Shown here: positions 8,538 through 16,557 of the stretch, in pieces
Numbering within the stretch: the stretch's first letter is position 1
Layout: the number at the start of each line of letters is the position of its first letter
Source of the DNA: Bradyrhizobium sp. CSS354
GTDB taxonomy: Bacteria > Pseudomonadota > Alphaproteobacteria > Rhizobiales > Xanthobacteraceae
NCBI RefSeq assembly: GCF_029051725.1
Contig: NZ_JAACFU010000003.1
Coordinates: 248,001-312,000 of the forward strand
Direction: 5' to 3'
Length of the DNA stretch: 64,000 bases
Notes under the pieces: generated by a model
Seen by the model: the letters and a program-made list of their open reading frames with translations, nothing else
Database searches by the model: none
Told to the model about the DNA's origin: nothing
Program-made: the position numbers and the translations under genes

Positions 8538-9848
8538 ATGACCGAACTTGCCGCTTCCGACTTTCGCCCCGCGCAGCGGCATATCCGCCTGGATACGATC
8601 CTGCGGCTGCGCTGGCTCGCGGTGCTGGGCCAGCTCGCCGCGATCTTCATCGTGGCGCAGGGGCTGGAATTCAACGTCGAGATCGTCCCCTGCGTCAGCA
8701 TCATCGCCCTGTCGGCGGCGCTCAATCTGGGGCTCCAGACCGTGTCCAATCCGCTGCAGCGGCTGGAGCCGATGCAGGCGGCCGGACTGCTCGCGCTCAA
8801 CATCGTGGAGCTGGCGGGTCTCTTGTTTTTCACCGGCGGACTCCAGAACCCGTTCTCGTTCCTGTTTCTCGCACCCGTGCTGATCTCGGCGACCGCGCTG
8901 CCGGCCCGCTTCACTTTCGGCCTCGGCGTGCTCGCTGTCGCCTGCGCCTCGGTCCTGTTCTTCTTCCATCTGCCGCTGCCTTGGGATTCCGACGATCCGC
9001 TGGTGCTGCCGCCGATCTATCTCGTCGGCGTCTGGCTCTCGATCGCGCTCGCGATCGGCGTCACCAGCCTCTACTCGTTCCAGGTCACCGAGGAGGCGCG
9101 CAAGCTCGCCGACGCGCTGGCCGCGACCGAGCTGGTGCTGACGCGCGAGCAGCATCTGACCCAGCTCGACGGCCTGGCCGCGGCCGCAGCGCACGAGCTC
9201 GGCACGCCGCTCGCGACGATCTTCCTGATCTCGCGCGAGCTGGAGAAGACGGTGAAGGAGCCGAACTTTGCCGCCGACCTGAAGACCCTGCGCGAGCAGA
9301 CGCAGCGTTGCCGCGACATATTGAGCAAGATCACCCAGCTCTCCTCCACCGGCGCACCGTTCGACCGCATGAAGCTGTCGGAGCTGATCGAGGAGGTGGT
9401 GGCGCCGCACCGCGATTTCGGGGTCGATATCAAGGTGCGCATCGCCGTCGCCATCGTGGCCGAGCCGGTGGGCTCGCGCAATCCGGCGATCCTTTACGGC
9501 GTCGGCAACATCGTCGAGAACGCGGTCGATTTCGCCCGCACCACCGTCGAGGTGAATGCGTGGTGGAACAAGGACACGATCGAGCTCGTGATTTCCGACG
9601 ACGGTCCCGGCATTCCGCCTGACATCCTGAACCGGATCGGCGAGCCCTATTTGTCGCGGCGGCGCAACCGGGACGAAGGCGGCGGCCTCGGGCTCGGCGT
9701 GTTCATCGCGCGCACCTTGCTGGAGCGCACCGGCGCCAAGGTCTCGTTTACCAACCGGACCTTTCCGGATCATGGCGCAGTGGTCCAGATCACGTGGCCG
9801 AGAGAGCGTTTTGAGACTATCGAGACCTTCAAAGAAACAATAGGATAG
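8538..9848 (+). CDS. regS: Redox-sensing histidine kinase RegS/ActS (RegB/PrrB family)
   Basis: A 436-residue membrane kinase. Six hydrophobic helices span about 25-180 and include the conserved quinone-binding motif G-G-L-Q-N-P-F (100-106). The phospho-acceptor is His219 in A-H-E-L-G-T-P-L. Cys258 in Q-R-C-R-D-I-L corresponds to the redox-active cysteine of RegB. The ATP-binding domain shows N-I-V-E-N-A, D-D-G-P-G-I-P and G-G-L-G-L-G-V-F. In Bradyrhizobium this family, with RegR, controls genes for low-oxygen metabolism and nitrogen fixation. The ATG at 8538 is chosen; an in-frame TTG three codons earlier is possible. regR follows after 103 bases on the same strand. Confidence 0.95.
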   Translation: MTELAASDFRPAQRHIRLDTILRLRWLAVLGQLAAIFIVAQGLEFNVEIVPCVSIIALSAALNLGLQTVSNPLQRLEPMQAAGLLALNIVELAGLLFFTGGLQNPFSFLFLAPVLISATALPARFTFGLGVLAVACASVLFFFHLPLPWDSDDPLVLPPIYLVGVWLSIALAIGVTSLYSFQVTEEARKLADALAATELVLTREQHLTQLDGLAAAAAHELGTPLATIFLISRELEKTVKEPNFAADLKTLREQTQRCRDILSKITQLSSTGAPFDRMKLSELIEEVVAPHRDFGVDIKVRIAVAIVAEPVGSRNPAILYGVGNIVENAVDFARTTVEVNAWWNKDTIELVISDDGPGIPPDILNRIGEPYLSRRRNRDEGGGLGLGVFIARTLLERTGAKVSFTNRTFPDHGAVVQITWPRERFETIETFKETIG

Positions 9849-9951
9849 GCCGCGACCTTGCGTCGCACAACGGGGCCGATCGACTATTGGCGCCCTTGGC
9901 ACCGCCCGATTGCGCCGCCATATGTAGACGCGCTGGAGAGAGGACCAAACC

Positions 9952-10506
9952 TTGAACGCCATCGCCGAACTGAACGAACAGACCGACCGCTCGCTGCTGA
10001 TCGTGGAGGACGACAAGCCGTTTCTGGAGCGGCTGTCGCGCGCCATGGAAACGCGCGGCTTTGCGGTGACGTCATGCGACACCGTCTCGGACGGTCTGGC
10101 GCAGATCGGCAAGGCGGCGCCGGCATTCGCCGTGGTCGATCTGCGGCTCGGCGACGGCAACGGTCTCGACGTGGTCTCGGCGCTGAAGAAGAAGCGTCCC
10201 GACGCCCGCGCCATCGTGCTGACCGGTTATGGCAACATCGCCACTGCCGTCACCGCGGTGAAGATGGGCGCGGTCGATTATCTCTCAAAGCCCGCGGATG
10301 CCGACGACGTCGTCGCGGCGCTGCTGTCGACCGGCTCGGACAAGTCCGAATTGCCGGCGAATCCGATGTCGGCCGACCGCGTGCGCTGGGAACACATCCA
10401 GCGCATCTACGAGATGTGCAACCGAAACGTCTCGGAAACCGCGCGCCGGCTCAACATGCATCGGCGTACGTTGCAGCGGATCCTGGCCAAGCGCGCGCCG
10501 CGCTGA
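9952..10506 (+). CDS. regR: Response regulator RegR/ActR (RegA/PrrA family)
   Basis: A 184-residue regulator that should be phosphorylated by RegS. The receiver has the acidic pair in V-E-D-D (Glu19, Asp20-21), the phospho-acceptor Asp63 in V-V-D-L-R-L-G-D-G, and Lys113 in S-K-P. After a short Pro-containing linker, the C-terminal Fis-type helix-turn-helix reads NVSETARRLNMHRRTLQRIL, the near-invariant DNA-binding helix of the RegA/PrrA/ActR family. The start is TTG at 9952, supported by the ribosome-binding site GAGAGAGGA about 8 bases upstream; no ATG fits the family N-terminus. It is the likely second gene of a regSR operon. Confidence 0.95.
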   Translation: MNAIAELNEQTDRSLLIVEDDKPFLERLSRAMETRGFAVTSCDTVSDGLAQIGKAAPAFAVVDLRLGDGNGLDVVSALKKKRPDARAIVLTGYGNIATAVTAVKMGAVDYLSKPADADDVVAALLSTGSDKSELPANPMSADRVRWEHIQRIYEMCNRNVSETARRLNMHRRTLQRILAKRAPR

Positions 10507-10528
10507 TAGTCACGCCTTCCGTGCCCCG

Positions 10529-10651
10529 GAAGCAGCGCAGCACGAAGTGATGCGCTGCTGAGCCGGGACCCATGCCTCAGCTCGAATCGTCGCCTGCTGG
10601 GTCCCGGCTCTGCGCAGCAACGCTGAAGCGTTGCAGCGCGTCCGGGACACG
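10529..10651. repeat. Palindromic repeat cluster after regR
   Basis: A hairpin AGCAGCGCA/TGCGCTGCT (10531-10559) is followed by a larger inverted pair, AGCCGGGACCCA against TGGGTCCCGGCT, and a further GC-rich imperfect hairpin. The cluster lies between convergent regR and mmcB and probably stops transcription from both sides. Confidence 0.6.
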
Positions 10652-10659
10652 AGACCGGC

Positions 10660-11148
10660 CTATTCCCAAAACTCCGCATGCCCCTGCGGATCGACCAGCC
10701 GGTTGATCCGCAACGCCGCCGCCATCGCGAACCGCACCGTCATCTGCTTGCGCGTGGCCGCAGCGAGCTTGTGCTCGGGCGCCTCGCATTGCAGGTGCGC
10801 GCCATAGGCGTCCGCGATGATCAGCCCCGTATCTTGCGGAAAGATCTCGCAAGGCAGCTCCTGCGTGAAGGCGAAGAACAGCCGGTCGCAATGCGCCCGG
10901 TATTCGTGCCATTTCTGATCGGCGCGCAAATCCTCTACCGACGATTTGATCTCGACGATCCAGATCTCGCCGCGCTCGTTCAGCGCGACGAGATCGGCGC
11001 GCCGCCCCGAGGGCAACGGCAATTCGCTGATGCAGGTGAAGCCGAGCGAGCCCAACAATCGCGCCGTGCCGCGCGCGATGGCCAGCGCTGTCTCGGATTG
11101 ACGGCGGTCGGGTGGTGGCACGAGGGCAATGCGGGCGGGATTGTCCAT
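10660..11148 (-). CDS. mmcB: MmcB family DNA repair protein
   Basis: A 162-residue protein of the alphaproteobacterial MmcB family (DUF2161-like PD-(D/E)XK nuclease fold), which in Caulobacter was reported as a DNA-damage-related, SOS-linked protein. The nuclease core can be read as D-L-V-A-L-N-E-R-G-E-I-W-I-V-E-I-K-S-S: an Asp, then E-x-K in the next strand. The upstream S-G-R-R-A-D precedes it, and KWHEYRAHCDRLFFAF follows as in restriction-endonuclease-like folds. ATG 11148 (MDNPARIALV) is preferred; a GTG 12 codons upstream is an alternative with GGAGGA nearby. It is transcribed away from a perfect 28-base inverted repeat. Confidence 0.82.
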   Translation of the reverse strand: MDNPARIALVPPPDRRQSETALAIARGTARLLGSLGFTCISELPLPSGRRADLVALNERGEIWIVEIKSSVEDLRADQKWHEYRAHCDRLFFAFTQELPCEIFPQDTGLIIADAYGAHLQCEAPEHKLAAATRKQMTVRFAMAAALRINRLVDPQGHAEFWE

Positions 11149-11202
11149 GGCGGGAGGATAGCCGATTCCTCCGAACGCGGACACCTTGCTCCATTCTCAA
11201 AT

Positions 11203-11337
11203 GTCGTCCCGGCGAAGGCCGGGACCCATAATCACGGAAAGGAGTTTAGCGAAGGCTAATGGTTGCGGCCCGCGGTAGGTGCACCGCGCCTCACGGAGAA
11301 ATCACGCGGTATGGGTCCCGGCCTTCGCCGGGACGAC
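11203..11337. repeat. Intergenic element with perfect 28-base inverted ends
   Basis: The ends 11203-11230 and 11310-11337 are exact reverse complements (28 of 28; outermost GTCGTCCCGGCGAAGGCC) around a 79-base centre. The length and structure resemble a small non-autonomous mobile or palindromic repeat. It lies between mmcB and a GH13 gene, both transcribed away from it. Confidence 0.8.
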
Positions 11338-11425
11338 ACCTGAGTAAAAGCGGGGAACCTCAAGTCTCCCTCGCACTTATTACGCAGCCGCCGCACCTCG
11401 GCGGAACCACCGAGGCTGCGCGCGC

Positions 11426-13123
11426 ATGATCGACGATCTCTGGTACAAGAACGCCATCATCTATTGCCTGTCCGTCGGCACCTATATGGACGCCAACGGC
11501 GATGGCATCGGCGATTTCAAGGGCCTGTTGCGCCGGCTCGATTATCTGCACGGCCTCGGCATCACCACGATCTGGCTGATGCCGTTCCAGACCTCGCCCG
11601 GCCGCGACGACGGCTACGATGTCGCGGATTATTACAGCGTCGATGCCCGCTACGGCACGCTCGGCGATTTCGTCGAGTTCACCCATGGCTGCAAGCAGCG
11701 CGGCATTCGCGTCATCATCGATCTCGTCGTCAACCACACCTCCGACCAGCATCCCTGGTTCAAGGCGGCGCGGAGCGACAAGAACTCGCCCTACCGCGAC
11801 TGGTATGTCTGGTCCGACAAGAAGCCGGCCAACGCCAATCAGGGCATGGTGTTTCCCGGCGTTCAGAAATCGACCTGGACGCGCGACAAGGAAGCCGGCG
11901 CCTGGTACTTCCACCGCTTCTACGATTTCCAGCCCGATCTCAACACCTCGAACCCGCGCGTGCAGGCCGAGATTTTGAAGATCATGGGCTTCTGGATCCA
12001 ACTCGGCGTCTCAGGCTTTCGCATGGATGCCGTGCCTTTCGTCATCTCGACCAAAGGCGCCAAGGTGAAAAAGCCGGCCGAGCAGTACGACATGCTGCGG
12101 ACGTTTCGTGAATTCCTGCAATGGCGGCAGGGCGATGCCATCATCCTCGCCGAGGCCAACGTGCTGCCAAAGACGGACATGGAATATTTCGGCCGCGATG
12201 CCGACCGCATGCATATGATGTTCAATTTCCAGGTCAACCAGCATCTGTTCTATGCGCTGGCCTCGTCCGATTCACGCCCGTTGGGGAAAGCGCTGAAGGC
12301 GACCAAGCCGCGGCCCGCCTCGGCGCAATGGGGCCTGTTCCTGCGCAATCATGACGAACTCGATTTGGGGCGGCTGACCAAGGCGCAGCGCGAAATCGTG
12401 TTCAAGCGCTTCGGTCCCGACAAGGACATGCAGCTCTACGACCGCGGCATTCGCCGTCGCCTGGCACCTATGCTGGGCGGCGACCGCAGGCGGCTCGAGC
12501 TCGCCTACAGCCTGATGTGCACGCTGCCGGGGACGCCGGTGATCCGCTATGGCGACGAGATCGCGATGGGCGATGATCTTTCGCTGCCGGAACGCAATTG
12601 CGCGCGCACGCCGATGCAATGGTCGACCGAGCCGCATGGCGGATTCACCACCAGCGACAAGCCGGCCTTGCCCGTCATCGACGAGGGACCTTATGGTTTC
12701 GAGCACCTCAATGTCGCAAAACAACGGCGCGATCCCAACTCCATGCTGAACTGGACCGAGCGCATCGTCCGCATGCGCAAGGAGGTGCCGGAGATCGGCT
12801 GGGGCGATTTTACAGTCATTCCGACGCGCGATCCCGCAGTCTTCATCATGCGCTACGACTGGCGCAACAATTCCGTGCTGTTCGTGCACAATCTCGACGA
12901 GAAGCCGCGCGAGATCGCGTTCTCGGCGGGGCTGCCGGGCGAGGCCGGCAAGCACCTGATCAATCTGCTCGCGGAAGACCACAGCCATGCCGACAAGCGC
13001 GGCCAGCACCGCGTCGTGCTGGAACCCTACGGCTATCGCTGGTATCGCGTCGGCGGGCTGGATTATCTGCTGAAGCGGAGCGATATCGACAAGACGATAC
13101 GGGGCAACAAGCATCCGGGGTGA
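11426..13123 (+). CDS. GH13 alpha-amylase family protein (trehalose synthase-like)
   Basis: A 565-residue cytoplasmic alpha-glucan-active enzyme with no signal peptide. The (beta/alpha)8 barrel has the GH13 regions: D-L-V-V-N-H-T, G-F-R-M-D-A-V with nucleophile Asp201, I-I-L-A-E-A-N with acid/base Glu243, and L-R-N-H-D-E-L with Asp310. Its opening (LWYKNAIIYCLSVGTYMDAN) and the N-H-D-E-L-D-L block resemble trehalose synthase (TreS) and related Bradyrhizobium alpha-amylase family proteins, but isomerase and hydrolase cannot be told apart here. It converges on a second GH13 gene (13286-14884). Start ATG 11426 begins MIDDLWYKNA. Confidence 0.88.
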   Translation: MIDDLWYKNAIIYCLSVGTYMDANGDGIGDFKGLLRRLDYLHGLGITTIWLMPFQTSPGRDDGYDVADYYSVDARYGTLGDFVEFTHGCKQRGIRVIIDLVVNHTSDQHPWFKAARSDKNSPYRDWYVWSDKKPANANQGMVFPGVQKSTWTRDKEAGAWYFHRFYDFQPDLNTSNPRVQAEILKIMGFWIQLGVSGFRMDAVPFVISTKGAKVKKPAEQYDMLRTFREFLQWRQGDAIILAEANVLPKTDMEYFGRDADRMHMMFNFQVNQHLFYALASSDSRPLGKALKATKPRPASAQWGLFLRNHDELDLGRLTKAQREIVFKRFGPDKDMQLYDRGIRRRLAPMLGGDRRRLELAYSLMCTLPGTPVIRYGDEIAMGDDLSLPERNCARTPMQWSTEPHGGFTTSDKPALPVIDEGPYGFEHLNVAKQRRDPNSMLNWTERIVRMRKEVPEIGWGDFTVIPTRDPAVFIMRYDWRNNSVLFVHNLDEKPREIAFSAGLPGEAGKHLINLLAEDHSHADKRGQHRVVLEPYGYRWYRVGGLDYLLKRSDIDKTIRGNKHPG

Positions 13124-13157
13124 TGTGGAGATGCTGGAGTTGCGCCGCTTCCACGAT

Positions 13158-13237
13158 CGTCATTGCGAGCGCAGCGAAGCAATCCAGACTGTCACCGCGG
13201 GAAGATTCCGGATTGCTTCGCTGCGCTCGCAATGACG
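13158..13237. repeat. Palindromic repeat between convergent GH13 genes (CGTCATTGCGAG family, copy 1)
   Basis: Ends 13158-13185 and 13210-13237 are exact 28-base inverted copies beginning CGTCATTGCGAGCGCAGCG. A related copy lies at 44048-44134. The element can form a long hairpin and lies between two gene ends, where it may terminate both transcripts. Confidence 0.85.
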
Positions 13238-13285
13238 AGGAAAGTGCGTCGCCCATCTCTGCGCTTCGCTTGTCCAGGACGACGG

Positions 13286-14884
13286 TCATGGCGGCGTGAT
13301 GATCACGCCCTCGTTGCCGCGCAAATCCAGCACGCCTTCGAGCCGCTCGCCCTCGCGATCCAGGAATGTCGACAGCAGAATCTCGCTGCCAAACTTGATC
13401 GCGCTGGTGGTGACCGGGATCGGCTCAGGGCCGAGATTGAGCACCACGATCACCGCCCTGCCCTCGGCCTCTCGGCGATAGACCAGGAGATCGCCCTGCG
13501 CCGCGATCGGATGATAGTCGCCCGCAACCAGCGGCGGACACGCCTGCCGCAACGCGATCAGGCGCTTGTAGAGCGTGAGGATCGAACGTGAATCGGCTTC
13601 GAGATCGACGACGTTGTTGTGGATGTGATCCTCCGGCAGCGGCAGCCATGGCCTGACGTCCGAGAAGCCGGCGAAGTTGGAGGAATCCCACTGCATCGGC
13701 GTGCGGCAGCCGTCGCGACCGACACCGATGCCGGGTACGTTCTTCTCGAAGGGGTCGCGCACGAACTCGGGGGCGATCGCGAGCTGATGCATGCCGATCT
13801 CGTCGCCGTAATACAGCGTCGGCGTGCCGCGCAGCGTCAGCAGCAGCATGGCTGCGATTCGGGCCTGCTCCGGCCCGACGCGGCTTGCGACGCGCGGGCG
13901 ATCGTGATTGCCGAGCACCCAGTTCGGCCATGCGCCTTTCGGCAGCGCCTTCTCGTAGTCCTCGACGATCTTCTCGATCGAGCGCGCGCTCCAGAAGGTC
14001 GAGAGCAGCGCGAAATTGAACGGCATCTGCGCGCCGGTGAGATCGTTACCGTAATAAGCCATCAGGCGATGCAGCGGCAGATAGATCTCGCCGATCAGGA
14101 CGCGGGCAGCATAGGCATCCGTGACGCGCCGCATCTCGGCGATGACGTCGTGCACCTCCGGCTGGTCGGTGGAATATTGTGTGAGGATCCTTTCGTTCGG
14201 CGGCCGGCTCTCGACATAATGCGGATTGGGCGGGTTGTCGCGGAAATCGGCGTCCTTGATCAGGTGCCAGATCACGTCGACGCGAAAGCCGTCGACGCCC
14301 TTCTCGAGCCAGAACCGCATCACGTCATAGATCGCCGCGCGGACATCGGGATTGCGCCAGTTGAGGTCCGGCTGCTGGGCGAGGAAGGCGTGATAGTAGT
14401 ACTGACCGGTCGTCTCGTCGAACTGCCACGCACTGCCGCCGAACTCGGACAGCCAGTTGTTCGGTACGCCGCCACCCTCGCCCGGGTCGCGCCAGATGTA
14501 CCAGTCACGTTTGGGATTGTCGCGCGAGGCGCGGCTTTCGACGAACCAGGGATGCTGGTCCGAGGTGTGGTTCGGCACCAGGTCGAGGATCAGCTTGAGG
14601 CCGTTGTCGTGCGCGGCGGCAAGAAGCGCATCGAAATCCGCCATCGTGCCGAACAGCAGCTCGATGCCGGTATAGTCGGAAATGTCGTAGCCGAAATCGG
14701 CCATTGGCGAGGGGAAGATCGGCGACAGCCAGATCGCGTCGACGCCGAGCGATTTCACATACGGCAGCCGCTGCAAAATGCCGGCGAGATCGCCGACACC
14801 GTCGCCATTTGAATCCTGAAAGGAGCGCGGGTAGATCTGATAGAAGATGCCGTCGCGCCACCAATTGCTGCCGCTCTGAGCCAT
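13286..14884 (-). CDS. GH13 alpha-glucosidase (oligo-1,6-glucosidase/trehalulose-type)
   Basis: A 532-residue cytoplasmic enzyme of the AglA/oligo-glucosidase subgroup, which releases glucose from short alpha-glucosides such as maltose, sucrose or isomaltose. GH13 landmarks are D-L-V-P-N-H-T-S (101-108), D-G-F-R-V-D-V with Asp203, I-G-E-I-Y with Glu266 and G-N-H-D-R-P with Asp328. The QIYPRSFQDSNGDGVGDLAG opening is characteristic of the subgroup. There is no signal peptide. The start ATG 14884 (MAQSGSNWWR) lies 172 bases from the divergent MBL-fold gene. With the convergent GH13 enzyme it suggests alpha-glucan or disaccharide turnover. Confidence 0.93.
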   Translation of the reverse strand: MAQSGSNWWRDGIFYQIYPRSFQDSNGDGVGDLAGILQRLPYVKSLGVDAIWLSPIFPSPMADFGYDISDYTGIELLFGTMADFDALLAAAHDNGLKLILDLVPNHTSDQHPWFVESRASRDNPKRDWYIWRDPGEGGGVPNNWLSEFGGSAWQFDETTGQYYYHAFLAQQPDLNWRNPDVRAAIYDVMRFWLEKGVDGFRVDVIWHLIKDADFRDNPPNPHYVESRPPNERILTQYSTDQPEVHDVIAEMRRVTDAYAARVLIGEIYLPLHRLMAYYGNDLTGAQMPFNFALLSTFWSARSIEKIVEDYEKALPKGAWPNWVLGNHDRPRVASRVGPEQARIAAMLLLTLRGTPTLYYGDEIGMHQLAIAPEFVRDPFEKNVPGIGVGRDGCRTPMQWDSSNFAGFSDVRPWLPLPEDHIHNNVVDLEADSRSILTLYKRLIALRQACPPLVAGDYHPIAAQGDLLVYRREAEGRAVIVVLNLGPEPIPVTTSAIKFGSEILLSTFLDREGERLEGVLDLRGNEGVIITPP

Positions 14885-15056
14885 GCGGGAAATCCATCCA
14901 AAAACTGCTTCTCGCGCGGGAGAACGCGGAAGGAGCGCCCCGGTTCAAAACAGCAGGCGAATTGGGACAGCTGTGTGACGATGTCCGCGACTGTTCCCGA
15001 GCCATGGGGACAAATCTTTTGCTTGGCGACATGGCAAAAATCGGCATTGTGGCGCC

Positions 15057-15737
15057 ATGACCGAGCAAAACGAGACACAGGCCCAGGCAGGCGCGAAAGC
15101 GGGCGCGATCATCGTTCCCGTGACGCTGTTTGAGCAGAATTGCACCATCATCTGGGACGAGCCTTCCAAGAAGGCCGTGGTGATCGATCCCGGCGGCGAC
15201 GTGCCGAAGATCCTGGACGCCATCAAGCAGACCGGCGTCACCGTGGAGAAGATCTGGCTAACTCACGGCCATATCGACCATGTCGGCGGCGCGGACGAGC
15301 TCCGCGACGCGCTGAAGGTGCCGATCGAGGGCCCGCACGTCGCGGACAAATTCCTGCTCGACAACGTGGTCGAGAGCGGCGCGCGCTTCGGCATGACCGG
15401 CGTGCGCAATTTCGAGCCGGACCGCTGGCTCGACGAAGGCGACAGCGTGGCGATCGGCGATCTCCAGTTCGAGATCTATCATTGCCCCGGCCACTCGCCC
15501 GGCAGCGTGGTGTTCTTCAACAAGGATCTGCGCTTCGCCCATGTCGGCGACGTCCTGTTCGCCGGCTCGGTCGGACGCACCGATCTGCCCGGCGGCAGTC
15601 ACGCGACCCTGATCGACTCGATCAAGACCAAGCTGCTGCCGCTCGGCGACGATGTCGGCTTCATCTGCGGCCACGGCGCCGGCTCGAGCATCGGCCAGGA
15701 GCGGATGACCAATCCGTTCATCACCGGCGAGATGTAG
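15057..15737 (+). CDS. MBL-fold metallo-hydrolase (glyoxalase II-like)
   Basis: A 226-residue cytoplasmic metallo-beta-lactamase-fold hydrolase. The metal motif T-H-G-H-I-D-H-V-G-G lies at 69-78, later ligands are His in Y-H-C-P-G-H-S-P-G-S and Asp in H-V-G-D-V-L-F, and the last His is in I-C-G-H-G. The order and spacing match the YcbL/glyoxalase II-like group, which hydrolyses thioesters or related compounds; the true substrate is not evident. The start ATG 15057 begins MTEQNETQAQ. It is divergent from the alpha-glucosidase gene and convergent with the HxlR regulator gene, whose stop lies only 3 bases after its own. Confidence 0.9.
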   Translation: MTEQNETQAQAGAKAGAIIVPVTLFEQNCTIIWDEPSKKAVVIDPGGDVPKILDAIKQTGVTVEKIWLTHGHIDHVGGADELRDALKVPIEGPHVADKFLLDNVVESGARFGMTGVRNFEPDRWLDEGDSVAIGDLQFEIYHCPGHSPGSVVFFNKDLRFAHVGDVLFAGSVGRTDLPGGSHATLIDSIKTKLLPLGDDVGFICGHGAGSSIGQERMTNPFITGEM

Positions 15738-15740
15738 GCC

Positions 15741-16121
15741 CTACTCGGCGGCGTCCGCGAGCACTCGGGGCGCACTCAGGTTACGGTCGCCCCAGTCACG
15801 GATCGCGGCGACGACCGGCACGAAGCTCTTGCCTTTGCGGGTGAGGCGATACTCGACCTTCGGCGGCACCTCGCCAAAATCCTTGCGATCGATCAGGCCG
15901 CTCGCCGTCAGCGCCTTCAATTCACGGCTCAGCACGCGCGGAGTGATCTCCGCGCTGCCTTCCGTGCCGCGCAACAGGCCGCTCCTGATCTCGCCGTAGC
16001 GGCGCGGGCCGTCCTTGAGGTCCCAGACGATGCGCAGCTTGTACTTGCCGCTGATCATCTTCTGAAAGGCCGCGACCGGGCAGCTGCGCGCGGGGACTGG
16101 CTTTGTCCCTTCCTTGGCCAT
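15741..16121 (-). CDS. HxlR family winged-helix transcriptional regulator
   Basis: A 126-residue regulator. Residues 14-27 contain the family's Cys and the W-D-L-K-D-G-P-R-R-Y-G-E-I block, followed by I-T-P-R-V-L-S-R-E-L-K-A-L (recognition helix) and V-P-P-K-V-E-Y-R-L-T (wing). HxlR proteins often sense reactive electrophiles or disulfide stress through the N-terminal Cys (here in A-R-S-C-P-V). The start ATG 16121 has GGAGGAAAC about 5 bases upstream, so a longer open frame is rejected. It is divergent from a small monooxygenase-like gene with a 132-base intergenic region that carries a repeated motif, the usual arrangement for an autoregulator and its target. Confidence 0.92.
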   Translation of the reverse strand: MAKEGTKPVPARSCPVAAFQKMISGKYKLRIVWDLKDGPRRYGEIRSGLLRGTEGSAEITPRVLSRELKALTASGLIDRKDFGEVPPKVEYRLTRKGKSFVPVVAAIRDWGDRNLSAPRVLADAAE

Positions 16122-16169
16122 GTCGTTTCCTCCATGTGCGAGATGAAGAATAGGAGCGACGCCGAAAAA

Positions 16170-16196
16170 GTCCATACTATCAATTTTGTCCATACT
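16170..16196. promoter_or_regulatory. Candidate HxlR operator: two direct repeats GTCCATACT
   Basis: GTCCATACT occurs at 16170-16178 and again at 16188-16196, 18 bases apart (start to start) and separated by an A/T-rich 9-base spacer. It lies in the divergent intergenic region of the HxlR regulator and its neighbour. The spacing would place both copies on nearly the same helix face. Confidence 0.5.
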
Positions 16197-16253
16197 TGCA
16201 GGATCGTATCCAACACGCAGATGATGACGCACAACGCCAACAGGGAGCGTCAC

Positions 16254-16556
16254 ATGAAGCACTTCATGATCCGGTACGAATTCAAGAACGGCACGACGGA
16301 GGCCTGGCACCAGGAGGTCGGCCGCTTCATCAAGGCGATCGACGCCGATCCGGAACTGAAAGGACGGATCGGCTATCGCGTCCTGAAGAACCGCGACAAT
16401 GGCAGCTATTTCCATCTCGCCAGCGTCAGCGACGATGCCGCGCAAAAGGCGCTGCAATCGCGCGACTTCTTCAAGGCCTATCAGGAGATGACCCGCAAGG
16501 TCGCCGGCGGCGAGGTGACGGCGACGCCGATCGAATGGATCGGCGCGACGGCCTGA
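16254..16556 (+). CDS. Small protein, antibiotic-biosynthesis-monooxygenase-like fold suspected
   Basis: A 100-residue protein without signal peptide or membrane segment. MKHFMIRYEFKNG, GRFIKAIDADPELKGRIGYRV, YFHLASVSDDAAQKALQSRD and FFKAYQEMTRKV alternate strand and helix as in ABM/DUF dimeric ferredoxin-like proteins, which act as quinol monooxygenases or stress-related heme- or flavin-free enzymes. The assignment is by pattern only; no catalytic residue can be named. The start ATG 16254 has GGGAG 7 bases upstream. The divergent HxlR gene suggests it is induced by the compound that regulator senses. Confidence 0.65.
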   Translation: MKHFMIRYEFKNGTTEAWHQEVGRFIKAIDADPELKGRIGYRVLKNRDNGSYFHLASVSDDAAQKALQSRDFFKAYQEMTRKVAGGEVTATPIEWIGATA

Positions 16557-16557
16557 G

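Noticed and set aside
8433..10214. A very long N-terminal extension of the ABC ATPase frame on the minus strand
   Set aside because: It runs antisense through regS and regR and has the Arg/Asp/Gln-rich composition of high-GC antisense frames; the ATPase domain starts at 8432.
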